A stretch of DNA of 64,000 nucleotides from Paracoccus marinaquae (GTDB lineage: Bacteria > Pseudomonadota > Alphaproteobacteria > Rhodobacterales > Rhodobacteraceae). Both the position numbers and the translations under genes were made by a program. Below, piece after piece: positions 8,301 to 15,547 of the stretch; the stretch's first letter is position 1, and each line of letters opens with the position of its first letter. The stretch is from the NCBI RefSeq assembly GCF_018860165.1, contig NZ_JAHKNG010000007.1, positions 61,842 to 125,841 of the forward strand, given 5' to 3'. A model generated the notes under the pieces. It searched no databases. It saw only the letters and a program-made list of their open reading frames with translations, and was not told the DNA's origin.

Positions 8301-9838
8301 CGCCCCGCACCTCGATCACCATGCTCGCGCGTCACTTCGGCTTCGATGCGGTCGAGAGCGAGGGGCGCATTCGCTTCGTCATGCGCGGGCGCGCCCCTGT
8401 GGCGGCCGTCGCCCCGGACGACATGGCAGCGGGCCAGAGCGACGTGATGGAACTGTCGCGCGGGCAGGAGACGGAACTGCCGCAGGCCCTGAAATGGCAA
8501 GTGGCGCGCGCCGACGAGGATTATGACGGCATCACCGTCGAGGCGCGGCGCATTGCCGTGAGCGCCAGCCGGGTATCCTCGGACAGCTTTCCGATGGCGG
8601 TGCCGCCCGAGGAAGCCGACCGGCGCTGCCGCCGGGCGCTGATGGAGGCATGGATCGGCCGCGAGACCGGAGCCTTCAGCCTGCCGCCCTCGATGCTGGC
8701 GCTGGATCCCGGCGATGTCATCGCGCTGGATCACGACGGACGGCTGGCCGAGATGCGCATCCTCACGGTCTCCGATGCCGAGGCCCGCAGCATCGAGACC
8801 ATCCGCCAGGACCGGGATGCCTATGACCTGCCGCCCGGAAGCCCTCGCCCGGCTGCGCTTGCCCGGCCGGTCGTGTTCGGTGCGCCGCTGGTCGAGCTTC
8901 TTAACCTGCCGCAACTGCGCGAGGATCTCGCGCCGCATCACCCGCTGATCGCCGCCCATGCCCGACCATGGCCCGGCCAGATGGCGGTGTTCCGCAGCCC
9001 GGACACGTCGGGCTTCGATCTGCTGGCCACCTTCTCGGGTCGGGCGCGCATGGGAGTGCTGACCTCGGCCCTTCATTCCGGCCCGGTCTCGCGCTTCGAT
9101 TATGGCAATTCGGTCTATCTGGAGGTGCTGACCGGCACGCTGGAAAGTGTGACCGATCTGCGCCTGTTCGGCGGCGAGAACACGATCGCCATCGAGCAGC
9201 CCGGCGGCGGCTGGGAGATCCTGCAATTCTCGCAGGCCGAACTGATCGCGCCCGGCCGCTATCGGCTCTCCCGCCTGCTGCGCGGTCAGCGCGGCACGGA
9301 TGTCGACATGGCACCGATGGTGTCCGAGGGCGCGCGGGTGGTGGTGCTGGATACGGCGCTGGCAGAGCTTCCTGTCGCCGAGGCCGATCTGGGCCTGCCG
9401 TGGAACTGGCGCATCGGCCCGGCAAGCCGTCCGGTCAGCGATGACAGCTTCGCCGCACTGGCCTTCTCCCCGCGCGGCATCGGGCTGCGGCCCTTCGCGC
9501 CCGTGCATGTCGAGCAGCCCTGGCGGCGCGCGCGCAGCCCCGGCGATCTGACCATAAGCTGGGTGAGGCGTGACCGTTCGCTGGCGGCCGATAGCTGGAA
9601 CGCCGCCGAGATCCCCATGTCGGAGGCCGGCGAGTCCTGGCAGGTCGAGATCCTCGACGGGGCAACCGTCAAGAGATCCTTGACCACTGCCACCAGCAGC
9701 GCGCTCTACACCGCCGCCCAGCAGATCGCCGATTGGGGCGCCCCGCTCGGGCCGGGCGCGTCGCTCACCATCCGCATTGCCCAGATCGGGCAGGCCTATG
9801 GGGCGGGCGCCGGCGCCATCACCACCCTCTGGTTCTGA
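5327..9838 (+). CDS. Host-specificity/megatron tail tip protein (GTA gp15-type) with an extra inserted domain
   Basis: A 1503-residue protein. A Gly-rich N-terminus (hydrophobic, residues 1-50) is followed by TATEGVVIPRLYGRMRIGGN, a GH-like TIM-barrel region (FIGIDNYMPLSDWRDG, FTELGCPAVDRG) and phage-tail FnIII/hub-like segments toward the C-terminus. It aligns throughout with the 1322-residue copy at 54657-58625. The exception is about 190 residues (roughly 608-798, nt 7150-7720) inserted inside the barrel domain, which look like an all-beta concanavalin/LamG-type fold. It mediates receptor contact at the tail tip; the inserted domain may add carbohydrate binding (inference). Confidence 0.9.
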   Translation: MATILLGAVGTAIGGGFGGTILGLSGAAIGGMIGSGIGSMVDSWIVSSLLPRQRIEGQRMDSLRITSATEGVVIPRLYGRMRIGGNIIWATDFREETNVHRQGGGKGGGQKVTTTEYLYYASFAVALCEGTITGIGRIWADGEIVDLSEATWRCYPGSEAQAPDPFIAAKMGVGNTPAYRGTAYVVFEELPLARFGNRLPQLSFEVFRPLDDADTAEGLVPAVTIIPASGEWSYATQIVRKAEGGDSAAENVNAMAGTTDMVVSLDRLEAMVPRVESASLVVSLFGDDLRAGSCTIRPKVEMAQKNTTPAWSVNGVSRGDALVVSQDDQGRPIYGGTPADFSVLQAIREMKARGLKVTFYPFLMMDVPAGNTLPDPWSDYAATIGQSVLPWRGRITCSPAAGFAGTVDKTAAAAAQVDAFFGNAQPSDFAVNGDSVTWTGGTDWGFRRMILHYAHLCAAAGGVAAFLIGSEMRGLTSIRSGASTYPAVAALQSLAAAVRSILGPGTKISYAADWSEYFGHHPGDGSGDVFFHLDPLWADANVDFIGIDNYMPLSDWRDGWEHLDALAWPSIYDRAYLQSNIAGGEGFDWYYASEGDRIAQNRTPIEDSITPGAGGKVITAMPVAAPGISQSPGTSFTTTVPYRSASITLSCRVQFPALIADGIVFEIGNQSSGMFFGLAGGQLILHEIFSAIGQTRTAAIPAASLAGRTADLVAWFDMASGEIGFAVDGNVSATASFGGSVSGTWAANNGAGYGLANGPVSGSSTVTTALPWPGALVSNLSIWSGAVPSFATLPAVVPEPWIFRYKDIRGWWSNPHRNRPGGIPAASPTAWLPQSKPIRFTELGCPAVDRGPNQPNVFHDPKSSESFVPWFSRGWRDDAVQRAYLEATYLFWGDAANNPVSTEYGGRMVDIAGSAAWTWDARPYPFFPELSDVWSDGGNWRLGHWLTGRLGAVSLAALVRHLCLSAGTPSAWIDVSGLTGAVDGYVISALESPRTSITMLARHFGFDAVESEGRIRFVMRGRAPVAAVAPDDMAAGQSDVMELSRGQETELPQALKWQVARADEDYDGITVEARRIAVSASRVSSDSFPMAVPPEEADRRCRRALMEAWIGRETGAFSLPPSMLALDPGDVIALDHDGRLAEMRILTVSDAEARSIETIRQDRDAYDLPPGSPRPAALARPVVFGAPLVELLNLPQLREDLAPHHPLIAAHARPWPGQMAVFRSPDTSGFDLLATFSGRARMGVLTSALHSGPVSRFDYGNSVYLEVLTGTLESVTDLRLFGGENTIAIEQPGGGWEILQFSQAELIAPGRYRLSRLLRGQRGTDVDMAPMVSEGARVVVLDTALAELPVAEADLGLPWNWRIGPASRPVSDDSFAALAFSPRGIGLRPFAPVHVEQPWRRARSPGDLTISWVRRDRSLAADSWNAAEIPMSEAGESWQVEILDGATVKRSLTTATSSALYTAAQQIADWGAPLGPGASLTIRIAQIGQAYGAGAGAITTLWF

Positions 9839-9852
9839 TCAGGAGACCACCC

Positions 9853-10596
9853 ATGTCCGAGACCACAGCGCATCTGGCGCTGCCTTTCATCATGGCAGCG
9901 CAGGCGCAAAAGCACGTCACCATGAACGAGGCGCTGCGCATGCTCGACGGCATCGTGCAGCTGGCGATCCTTGATCGCGACCTGACCACGCCACCGGCCA
10001 GTCCGGCCGAAGGCGACCGCTATATCGCAGCCAGTGGCGCGACGGGCGCGTGGGCTGGCTGGGACCGCAGCATCGCCTACTGGATCGACGGCGCCTGGAT
10101 GCGGATCCTGCCGAGCGCCGGCTGGATGGCCTGGATCGAGGACGAGGCGCAGGCGATCGTCTGGACCGGATCGGCGTGGATCCCGGTTGTGGATGCCATG
10201 GGCTTCATCGCGCAGGCAGCCTCGGTCGCCGTGGCGCGGGAGGCAAATGGCGCGACCACCGGCATGGCGGTGCGGGAAGAAACCCTCTCCGGCCTTTCCG
10301 GGGCCAGCCGGGACTCGACCATCGTGATCCCCAACCGTGCCATCGTTCTCGGTGTATCCGTGCGGACCGTGACCGCGGTGTTGGGGGCCAGCTCCTTCGA
10401 CTGCGGCATCAACGGCGAGCCCTCGAAATTCGGCGGTTCGCTCGGTGTGGCCGTGGGCAGCAGCAATATCGGCGTCATCGGCCCGACGGCGTTCTATGCC
10501 GACACGCCCGTGCGCCTCACCGCCAATGGCGGCAGCTTTGCCGGAGGCGCGGTGCGCATTGCCATCCATTACCTGACCTGCGCCGCGCCGGACTGA
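9853..10596 (+). CDS. DUF2793 tail-associated protein
   Basis: A 247-residue protein with the DUF2793 N-terminal module: LPFIMAAQAQKHVTMNEALRML and SPAEGDRYIAASGATGAWAGW, shared with the copy at 58634. The C-terminal about 100 residues differ entirely from that copy, which ends in a C1q-like fold, so the two have swapped distal domains. A start at 9853 is supported by AGGAG at 9841-9845. Such proteins sit after the megatron gene in Rhodobacteraceae prophages and are likely tail-tip or fibre accessories with variable receptor-facing ends. Confidence 0.8.
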   Translation: MSETTAHLALPFIMAAQAQKHVTMNEALRMLDGIVQLAILDRDLTTPPASPAEGDRYIAASGATGAWAGWDRSIAYWIDGAWMRILPSAGWMAWIEDEAQAIVWTGSAWIPVVDAMGFIAQAASVAVAREANGATTGMAVREETLSGLSGASRDSTIVIPNRAIVLGVSVRTVTAVLGASSFDCGINGEPSKFGGSLGVAVGSSNIGVIGPTAFYADTPVRLTANGGSFAGGAVRIAIHYLTCAAPD

Positions 10597-10615
10597 ACCC
10601 ATGGAAGAGAACCTC

Positions 10616-10855
10616 ATGGACAGCATCCGCGAATGGTGGGGCGCGATCATGGCGGCAACCGGCCTTGGCATCTGGCTCGTGCGGCTTGAGGGCAGCAGCA
10701 AAACCGCGCTGCGCGAGGTCGCAAGGCTGGAAAAGCAGCTCGACGCCGACCGCCAGGCGATCTCGGAAACCCGCAAGGAACAGAACGAGATGCTGCGCGA
10801 GATGCGCGCCGACATCAAACGCCTGCTGGAACGCAGCGGGCCCGCCCGCGACTGA
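10616..10855 (+). CDS. Small membrane protein with coiled coil, possible holin
   Basis: A 79-residue protein with one membrane segment near the N-terminus (WWGAIMAATGLGIWLV) followed by a charged heptad-rich helix (residues about 25-75). It lies just before the endolysin, so a holin or holin-accessory role fits. The ATG at 10616 is preferred over one at 10601 because GGAAGAGA at 10603-10610 is well spaced for it and nothing similar precedes 10601. No specific family is recognised, and a tail-associated role is not excluded. Confidence 0.65.
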   Translation: MDSIREWWGAIMAATGLGIWLVRLEGSSKTALREVARLEKQLDADRQAISETRKEQNEMLREMRADIKRLLERSGPARD

Positions 10856-10882
10856 CCGACGCCCAACCCGACCATCCACCCA

Positions 10883-10905
10883 CCCCGCCAGCGCGCGGGG
10901 TTTTT
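10883..10905 (+). terminator. Rho-independent terminator
   Basis: Perfect 6-bp GC stem (10883-10888 with 10895-10900, loop of 6) followed by five T at 10901-10905. It lies between the small membrane gene and the endolysin and would attenuate readthrough from the tail genes. Confidence 0.75.
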
Positions 10906-10920
10906 GCATTGGAGAACAGC

Positions 10921-11580
10921 ATGTCTGTGGCGAAAGAAACCATCGAACACGTCAAGCGCTGGGAGGGCCTGCGGCTGGAGGCCTATCCCGATCCCGGCAG
11001 CAAGGACGGCACCCCTTGGAGCATCGGTTACGGGCATATCTCGGACCGCTTCATGACAGTCCACAAGGGCCTGAAGATCACCGAGGCACAGGCCGAGGCC
11101 GCGCTGGAGCACGATCTGGGCGAGGCCGAGGATATCCTGCGCCGGCTGGTCAAGGTGCCGCTCACCGATGGGCAAAGGGCGGCGCTGACCAGCTTCGTCT
11201 TCAACATCGGCGAGAGGCAGTTCGCCGGTTCCACCCTGCTCAGAAAGCTGAATGCCGGCGATCATGATGCCGTGCCCGATCAGCTTGCGCGTTGGGTCTA
11301 TAATGACGGCAAGAAGATGACCGGGCTGGTCAACCGCCGCGCGGCCGAGATCGGCCTGTGGTCGAAGGGCAGTTTTGTCTCGTCGCGCACAGTCGAGGCA
11401 GCAGTCCCGCCCCTGGTCGAAAAGCTGGTCACGCCGGAAGTGCTGACAGCGGCGGGCGGCGCGCTGGCCGGGCTGACCGGGACGCTGCAGGGCGACGGGC
11501 CGGTCTCCTTCGCGCTGGCAGCGCTGATCGTCATGGCCGGGGCCTGGGTGCTGTTCCGGCTGATCAGGCGGGCCTCGTGA
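10921..11580 (+). CDS. Endolysin, GH24 (T4-type) muramidase with C-terminal membrane anchor
   Basis: A 219-residue lysozyme cleaving the MurNAc-GlcNAc bond. The T4-like site is visible: Glu15 in WEGLRLEAY, Asp24, and SIGYGH with Ser34 where Thr is more usual. A second GH24 block is QRAALTSFVFNIGE. Unusually, the C-terminus carries a hydrophobic stretch (ALAALIVMAGAWVLFRLI, about residues 197-214) like a membrane anchor. The ATG at 10921 has GGAGA at 10911-10915; an upstream TTG at 10909 is less likely. The stop overlaps the next ATG (GTGATG). Confidence 0.88.
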   Translation: MSVAKETIEHVKRWEGLRLEAYPDPGSKDGTPWSIGYGHISDRFMTVHKGLKITEAQAEAALEHDLGEAEDILRRLVKVPLTDGQRAALTSFVFNIGERQFAGSTLLRKLNAGDHDAVPDQLARWVYNDGKKMTGLVNRRAAEIGLWSKGSFVSSRTVEAAVPPLVEKLVTPEVLTAAGGALAGLTGTLQGDGPVSFALAALIVMAGAWVLFRLIRRAS

Positions 11581-11798
11581 TGCTGGCCCGCTTCAAGTCC
11601 TGGCTGGCCATCGCCGCCGCCGCCATCCTGTTCATCCTCGGCGCGCGGCGCAGCGGCGAGAAGGCCGGGCGCGCCAACGAACGCCTCGAAAATCTAGAAA
11701 GGACCAATGATGCGCGTCAAAGGATGCTCGATGCCGCCAGCCGCCGCCCTCATGATCGCGATGCTCTGGCTGAGCGGCTGCGCGACGGCAAGTTCTGA
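11580..11798 (+). CDS. Rz-like inner-membrane spanin (i-spanin)
   Basis: A 72-residue protein with an N-terminal membrane segment (WLAIAAAAILFILGA) and a charged helical tail (residues 25-70), the i-spanin plan. It begins on the last base of the endolysin stop and overlaps an out-of-frame lipoprotein gene (11707-11949). This overlap is the classical Rz/Rz1 arrangement. Spanins link inner and outer membranes and disrupt the outer membrane in the last step of lysis. Confidence 0.78.
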   Translation: MLARFKSWLAIAAAAILFILGARRSGEKAGRANERLENLERTNDARQRMLDAASRRPHDRDALAERLRDGKF

Positions 11799-11949
11799 CA
11801 GCGCCCCCTGCCCGCCCGTGGTGGTCTACAGCACCGCCGAGCAAACCCGCGCGGCGGGCGAGGTCGAGGCCATGCCCGAAGGCGCGGTGCTGATGCGAAT
11901 GATGAGCGATTACGCCGTACTGCGTGATCAGGCACGGTCCTGCAGGTGA
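11707..11949 (+). CDS. Rz1-like outer-membrane spanin lipoprotein (o-spanin)
   Basis: An 80-residue protein with a signal peptide and lipobox LSGC (Cys25). CPPVVVY and MSDYAVLRDQARSC follow, typical of Rz1-like proteins in proteobacterial phages. It starts inside the Rz-like gene in another frame, with AAAGGA at 11698-11703 ahead of tandem ATGs at 11707/11710. Lipidation at Cys25 would anchor it in the outer membrane, where it pairs with the i-spanin. Confidence 0.78.
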   Translation: MMRVKGCSMPPAAALMIAMLWLSGCATASSDSAPCPPVVVYSTAEQTRAAGEVEAMPEGAVLMRMMSDYAVLRDQARSCR

Positions 11950-12166
11950 TAGCCGGGCCGGGCAAAGCCCCGCGGGAAGCGCCAGACGCCTCGACCGCAG
12001 CGCCATGCCCGGCCCGGTTCACGGATTCATGGTTTCAAAAAGTGGCAGGGATTCGCTGCGCTGGAATGGTGGCACGGATGCTCCGCCCTGTCCCCTGCCG
12101 AGAGGGGCACAATTGCGCACCTTAGAAGAACGGCGCTAGTCGCCAGGACGGAGCGTCCTCGTAAAC

Positions 12167-12304
12167 GTGACAATCCTGTCGAGCGGTTGCGCGAGGGCGG
12201 TTTCTGACCACCAGGCTTGCCCGCCAGTGGCCGAGTATCCCGCCGGGCTCCAGCAGAGCCCAGTAATAGAAGTTGATGTACTGCCGCCGAAATCCGTTAT
12301 CTAG
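12167..12304 (+). pseudogene. Decayed Rz1-like lipoprotein remnant
   Basis: A 45-codon reading frame from a GTG: lipobox-like LSSGC, then CPPVAEY and an LPP-VI segment that resembles the start of Rz1 proteins but stops early. It lacks a proper signal peptide start and the C-terminal DY-RDQ-C block. The surrounding 11950-12457 stretch shows no other supportable gene; a minus-strand frame at 12122-12340 is judged spurious. It looks like a leftover from a replaced lysis cassette. Confidence 0.45.
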
Positions 12305-12457
12305 GGCATCCTCGTTGACTGCCAAATCATGCAGCAGCAAGCGCTGGCGTGTCGCTAAGTTCTCATAGTTCAGTGAAAGTAGAGGCGATGAGTCAAACGT
12401 TTATGGCTCGTCAAGACTTGACATGTAAGATAGAATCGGTCTGAACCGGAGGACGCT

Positions 12458-12886
12458 ATGGACCGAGACGACATCCTGTTGGCTGCCCTTGCGGCTGGCG
12501 GTGCAGGCGCAACCTTCTCACCAGTGCAGGTGCAGAAGCTGTTTTTCTTGATTGACCGCGAAGCTCATCACCTTGTGGGTGGGCCGCACTTCAACTTCCG
12601 TGCCTATGATTATGGCCCGTTCGATAAGGCCGTCTATGATGGGTTGGACGCACTTGCCTGTCAGGGCTTTACGCGTGTTCAGAGCTCCGGAAAGTATCGA
12701 AATTACAGCCTTACTCCTGAGGGCTTAACGCGCGGCCAAGCCAGCCTTGCGGAAATGCCAAAAAACGCGCGCACCTTCATTAGTGAAATTTCAACATGGG
12801 TGCGCACGCTATCTTTTGAACAGCTCGTAGCTTCGATCTATAAGGCTTACCCGGACATGAAGGTTAATAGCGTTTTTCGGGGATGA
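12458..12886 (+). CDS. SocA/Panacea-like protein (DUF4065-type) paired with an Ntn hydrolase
   Basis: A 142-residue protein with the pattern FSPVQVQKLFFLIDRE and AYDYGPFDKAVYDGLDAL, reminiscent of the KLQKLLYY and NGPV elements of DUF4065 (SocA/Panacea) proteins, plus a winged-helix-like C-terminal half. The match is partial and I rate it as remote. A good GGAGG lies at 12448-12452. The next gene starts inside its stop codon (ATGA), so the two are translationally coupled. Panacea domains are promiscuous antitoxins often found in prophages; here the partner would be a proteasome-like protein. Confidence 0.55.
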   Translation: MDRDDILLAALAAGGAGATFSPVQVQKLFFLIDREAHHLVGGPHFNFRAYDYGPFDKAVYDGLDALACQGFTRVQSSGKYRNYSLTPEGLTRGQASLAEMPKNARTFISEISTWVRTLSFEQLVASIYKAYPDMKVNSVFRG

Positions 12887-13638
12887 CGGTTGTCGTAGCC
12901 TTTCATTGCACAGATGGCGTCGTAATTGCCGCTGACAGCATGATCACTCCAAGTATGGGCGGCATGCCGGTGGGCCATCATCATGGGCAGAAGCTGTCCG
13001 TACTCGATGGGCCACAACTCTTCGCGTTTGCTGGTGATCAGGGGCAGGCTGATCGCTTCAAAACAATGACGAATGGCTCGCACGGGCTCATCGCACAAGT
13101 TCAGCACCCGCTCGATTATGCGGTGACGCTATCCGGAAGCATCATTCAACAGCTTCAGCAAACAGGCATTGGAATGGGCCAAATCGGTGCCAATGCGATT
13201 GTTTCATTCCAAATGCATGGCACTCACCACTGCTGCGTATTTGAAGGCCCCCTACAGCCACGATTTCTTGACCAGCATCATTTCTATGTGGCTCTCGGCT
13301 CCGGCAAGCTATCAGCTGATCCCTTTTTACGTTTCCTCGCAGACACATTTTGCGCGAACAACGCACAACCGACGACCCGAGAAGGCGTGTTCATGGCAAC
13401 TTGGGTTGTTCAGCACGTCATCGATACAAACCCAGGCGGAGTCGCTGGGCCGATCCGTGTTGCCACATACACGTTTGATGCTGGCGTAGCAGTAGCCAGG
13501 CACCTACCAGATGCAGAAATCTCTGAGCACCAACAAGCGATCGAGAGTGCGCGGGCGGCGCTAAAGAGTTGGCGGGACGAGCTACTTTCTGGGGCCGCAG
13601 CTGGCGACGCCCCTGCACTTCCGCGGCTTAGCGTCTAA
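12883..13638 (+). CDS. Proteasome beta-subunit-like Ntn hydrolase
   Basis: A 251-residue protein starting MTVVVAFHCTDGVVIAADS. If Met1 is removed, Thr2 is the N-terminal nucleophile, Asp18 falls at the Asp17 position of 20S beta subunits and Lys37 lies near the Lys33 position. AFAGDQGQADRF resembles the S2-S3/helix 1 region. The length suits a single beta-like subunit. The C-terminal about 50 residues are helical and not recognised. It overlaps the SocA-like gene by 4 nt. It sits between the lysis genes and the att site, a usual place for phage cargo. Targets are unknown. Confidence 0.7.
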   Translation: MTVVVAFHCTDGVVIAADSMITPSMGGMPVGHHHGQKLSVLDGPQLFAFAGDQGQADRFKTMTNGSHGLIAQVQHPLDYAVTLSGSIIQQLQQTGIGMGQIGANAIVSFQMHGTHHCCVFEGPLQPRFLDQHHFYVALGSGKLSADPFLRFLADTFCANNAQPTTREGVFMATWVVQHVIDTNPGGVAGPIRVATYTFDAGVAVARHLPDAEISEHQQAIESARAALKSWRDELLSGAAAGDAPALPRLSV

Positions 13639-13758
13639 GCGCCTTATCGCATCAGACCCCTCGGAATACCGTACCAGATGCTGGAAAACCCATGGGGCCA
13701 GCACCCGTGGCCCTTGGGCCCTTGCCCCGCTCCGCGCGTCTCACCGACGGGTGTTTTG

Positions 13759-13777
13759 TTGAGTTGGTGTTGAGTCG
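13759..13777 (+). repeat. Tandem TTGA-type element at the right end of prophage 1
   Basis: TTGA repeated 12 bp apart in a 19-bp block. It is a degenerate match to the blocks at 14030-14048 and 63762-63780. Its distance to the following terminator (12 bp) and att copy is nearly the same as at the right end of prophage 2 (14 bp). Probable integrase arm-type site (inference). Confidence 0.4.
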
Positions 13778-13789
13778 TCGTGGGAACGC

Positions 13790-13814
13790 AAAAAGCCCCG
13801 CTTGGTGGCGGGGC
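13790..13814 (-). terminator. tRNA-type terminator next to the att copy
   Basis: Read on the minus strand: perfect 7-bp stem (13808-13814 with 13795-13801, 6-nt loop) then five T (13790-13794). It lies 27 bp beyond the tRNA 3' sequence, as the homologous terminator does at 63795-63818. Confidence 0.75.
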
Positions 13815-13841
13815 GTAACATGTTGATATTACGCGATTTTC

Positions 13842-13888
13842 TGGTTGCGGGGGTAGGATTTGAACCTACGACCTTCAGGTTATGAGCC
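13842..13888 (-). repeat. att site: 3' part of initiator tRNA gene, between two prophages
   Basis: A 47-bp direct repeat of 63847-63893 with a single mismatch at 13852, covering the CCA end, T arm, variable loop and anticodon region of the tRNA-fMet gene. Similarity stops abruptly at 13888 inside the anticodon stem, and there is no 5' half, so this is not a functional tRNA. It marks the left end of the about 50-kb element that ends in the intact tRNA. The 13639-14236 interval holds no gene apart from this site, its terminator and the TTGA elements. Confidence 0.88.
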
Positions 13889-14029
13889 GAAACCCTAGCG
13901 ATTCCAATAGCTTAGGAAAACCAATGACTTAGGCGACAAGCCTTTGATTTCACGCATTTCCCGTTCCGGCACCGTCCGTCATTGACCGGCTTTCAACATC
14001 CCAAACCGTGCCAAACAGGCGCATGCGGG

Positions 14030-14048
14030 TTGACGTCGCGTTGACATG
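14030..14048 (+). repeat. Tandem TTGAC element inside the left end of prophage 2
   Basis: The 19-bp block TTGACGTCGCGTTGACATG matches 63762-63780 at 18 of 19 positions, in the same orientation. One copy lies just inside each end of the element, consistent with integrase arm-type binding sites. Confidence 0.6.
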
Positions 14049-14236
14049 AATTGCCCGATCATCAATCGCGCCGCGGAACAGCGTGGCGGAAATCAGCTTC
14101 GGAAAGGGCTATCCACATGATAAATCGAGTGGATTGCTTAGGTGTCCATTTTCTATGGCGGGGCAGTGCTGGGCTTGTGGTTGGACGATATTGAATAAAG
14201 AAGGGATCCAGAGCGCATAAAACATGCACAATTAGT

Positions 14237-14683
14237 TCACTCCCAAGGCGGAGGCGTTTCAACAACCCAATCTGGAACAACACCTCTTACCGCAATTGGA
14301 ATCTTCGTTGTCTCCGTGACTTCTGGTAAGGACGCGGCATCATTAAAATCTGCGTTATTTCCCTCAGCTATAGTGGAGCAATTGAAACCACCTTTTCTTA
14401 CTAAGTTATTTTGAACCCCCTGGAGCTTTGCAATACAGATACCGGTTGTGGACTTTGCCCACCCAATTAACTGAACGCCCCCCTCCTTGAAATATAATGC
14501 ATTACATGGCAGCCCATTTTTCGAATAGAAACGCGCCTCTAGTCTTCGAGCGGCAAGCGAAGGATGCGTGCAATTCGTAATTACATATGAGTACAGCGAT
14601 GCATTTTCATCTACTTCGCCAAACGCTTCCACCGAAAATGCTAAAAAAAACGAACCAACAAGTATTTCGAGTAAGTTCCTCAT
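14237..14683 (-). CDS. Exported hypothetical protein, last gene of the secreted-paralogue operon
   Basis: A 148-residue protein with an N-terminal signal peptide (LLEILVGSFFLAFSVEAFG) and four or more Cys in the mature part (NCTH, LPCNAL, GICIAK, FNCST), suggesting disulfides in the periplasm. No family is recognised and it does not share the C-terminal module of its three upstream neighbours. It is last in a four-gene minus-strand unit with about 30-40 bp gaps. The DNA is visibly more A+T-rich than the phage genes around it, pointing to separate acquisition. Confidence 0.7.
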   Translation of the reverse strand: MRNLLEILVGSFFLAFSVEAFGEVDENASLYSYVITNCTHPSLAARRLEARFYSKNGLPCNALYFKEGGVQLIGWAKSTTGICIAKLQGVQNNLVRKGGFNCSTIAEGNNADFNDAASLPEVTETTKIPIAVRGVVPDWVVETPPPWE

Positions 14684-14713
14684 GGCCTAGCCTCCAAGTC
14701 TGGCAAGTTTCTC

Positions 14714-15508
14714 TCAACATAAGGACCCACAGGGGTTGTTAAAAACGCTGTTGTCCCCGCCTAGCGGCTTTTTAATGAAGTCATCAACGGCGTCCTTTAC
14801 CTTATTTGCTTCAGAGTTCTCACCTCCGAGCGGGTTGTTCCATGCATCTTTGATGCTTATTCCTGTTGTGATGCGTAGGACCTTAGCTCCAATGCCGCTT
14901 TCGCGTTTAGCCCCTTCAAAATTGCCAACCACTATTTCGCCGGGCGCTTTAGCACCTTCAATTACTTTTGCGACAACCGTCTCCGAAAATCGAACGATCT
15001 GGCTTCCAACATCCTCCTTACAAGTGTTGGACAGCTCTTGTTGACGTCTGCGTAGTTCTTCCGCGAGTTCACTATCAACTTTCGCACGCTCTTCTAGAAA
15101 TATTCTCTCAAAGCTTTTCTCCATAGACGCTTTGAGACCCTCCGGACCACCATACTGCGTTAGCCCATAGTCATTCCACCATGTAAGGAAGCCTTTCGAT
15201 ACGTCGCCGCCAGATTGGGTTATCTGGTCTCCCCAATTACGGTCAAAGGTAAGATACAAATTTGAGAATGTCCGACGCCACCACGCATGACCGAACTCCG
15301 ATGACGGACCCTCGTCAAGACCAGCTTTAGAAGCTGCTGCGGCTTCTGTGCGCATAATGTGACTGTCTTGGTTGAAATCACGTCTGGCATCTATGCAATA
15401 ATCCAAATCATCTAGAAGTCCTTTAGCTGAGACGGCACGCGTCTCCATGAATATGAACAGCACTATAAAGCAGCACGCTAAAGCAAGGTACGTAGCTCTC
15501 ATCTGCAT
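14714..15508 (-). CDS. Exported hypothetical protein, paralogue 3 of the ESGELAK family
   Basis: A 264-residue protein with a signal peptide, then LLDDLDYCIDARRDFN matching FFDDLDRCIAAKDGFN of the upstream gene. A charged helical middle carries LEERAKVDSELAEELRRRQQEL-type heptads, followed by CKEDV and a conserved C-terminal module (EGAKRESG, LRITTGIS, CGSLC end). Compared with its paralogue, an extra PLGG(E/D)NS segment is duplicated near the C-terminus. Function is unknown. The position beside the att site suggests lysogenic-conversion cargo acting in the periplasm or outside the cell. Confidence 0.75.
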   Translation of the reverse strand: MQMRATYLALACCFIVLFIFMETRAVSAKGLLDDLDYCIDARRDFNQDSHIMRTEAAAASKAGLDEGPSSEFGHAWWRRTFSNLYLTFDRNWGDQITQSGGDVSKGFLTWWNDYGLTQYGGPEGLKASMEKSFERIFLEERAKVDSELAEELRRRQQELSNTCKEDVGSQIVRFSETVVAKVIEGAKAPGEIVVGNFEGAKRESGIGAKVLRITTGISIKDAWNNPLGGENSEANKVKDAVDDFIKKPLGGDNSVFNNPCGSLC

Positions 15509-15547
15509 TACCCCCGATAGGCCATAGGTCCAGAAATTAAGTTGCCG

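Noticed and set aside
7763..9508. Long minus-strand frame opposite the megatron gene, and similar ones at 41996-43711, 54798-56033 and 56115-57200
   Set aside because: Antisense shadows caused by high GC third positions; no homology, ribosome-binding sites or motifs, while the plus-strand genes are recognised families.
1..10596. A bona fide gene transfer agent cluster
   Set aside because: The tail genes are GTA-like, but the neighbouring lysis genes, att architecture and, for the second copy, lambda-type terminase/portal/capsid plus integrase point to prophages.
12122..12340. Minus-strand frame of 72 codons after the spanin genes
   Set aside because: No start signal or recognisable features; the plus strand carries a spanin-like remnant instead.
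13842..13888. A second functional tRNA-Met gene
   Set aside because: Only the 3' part is present and similarity ends within the anticodon stem; it is an attachment-site duplicate.
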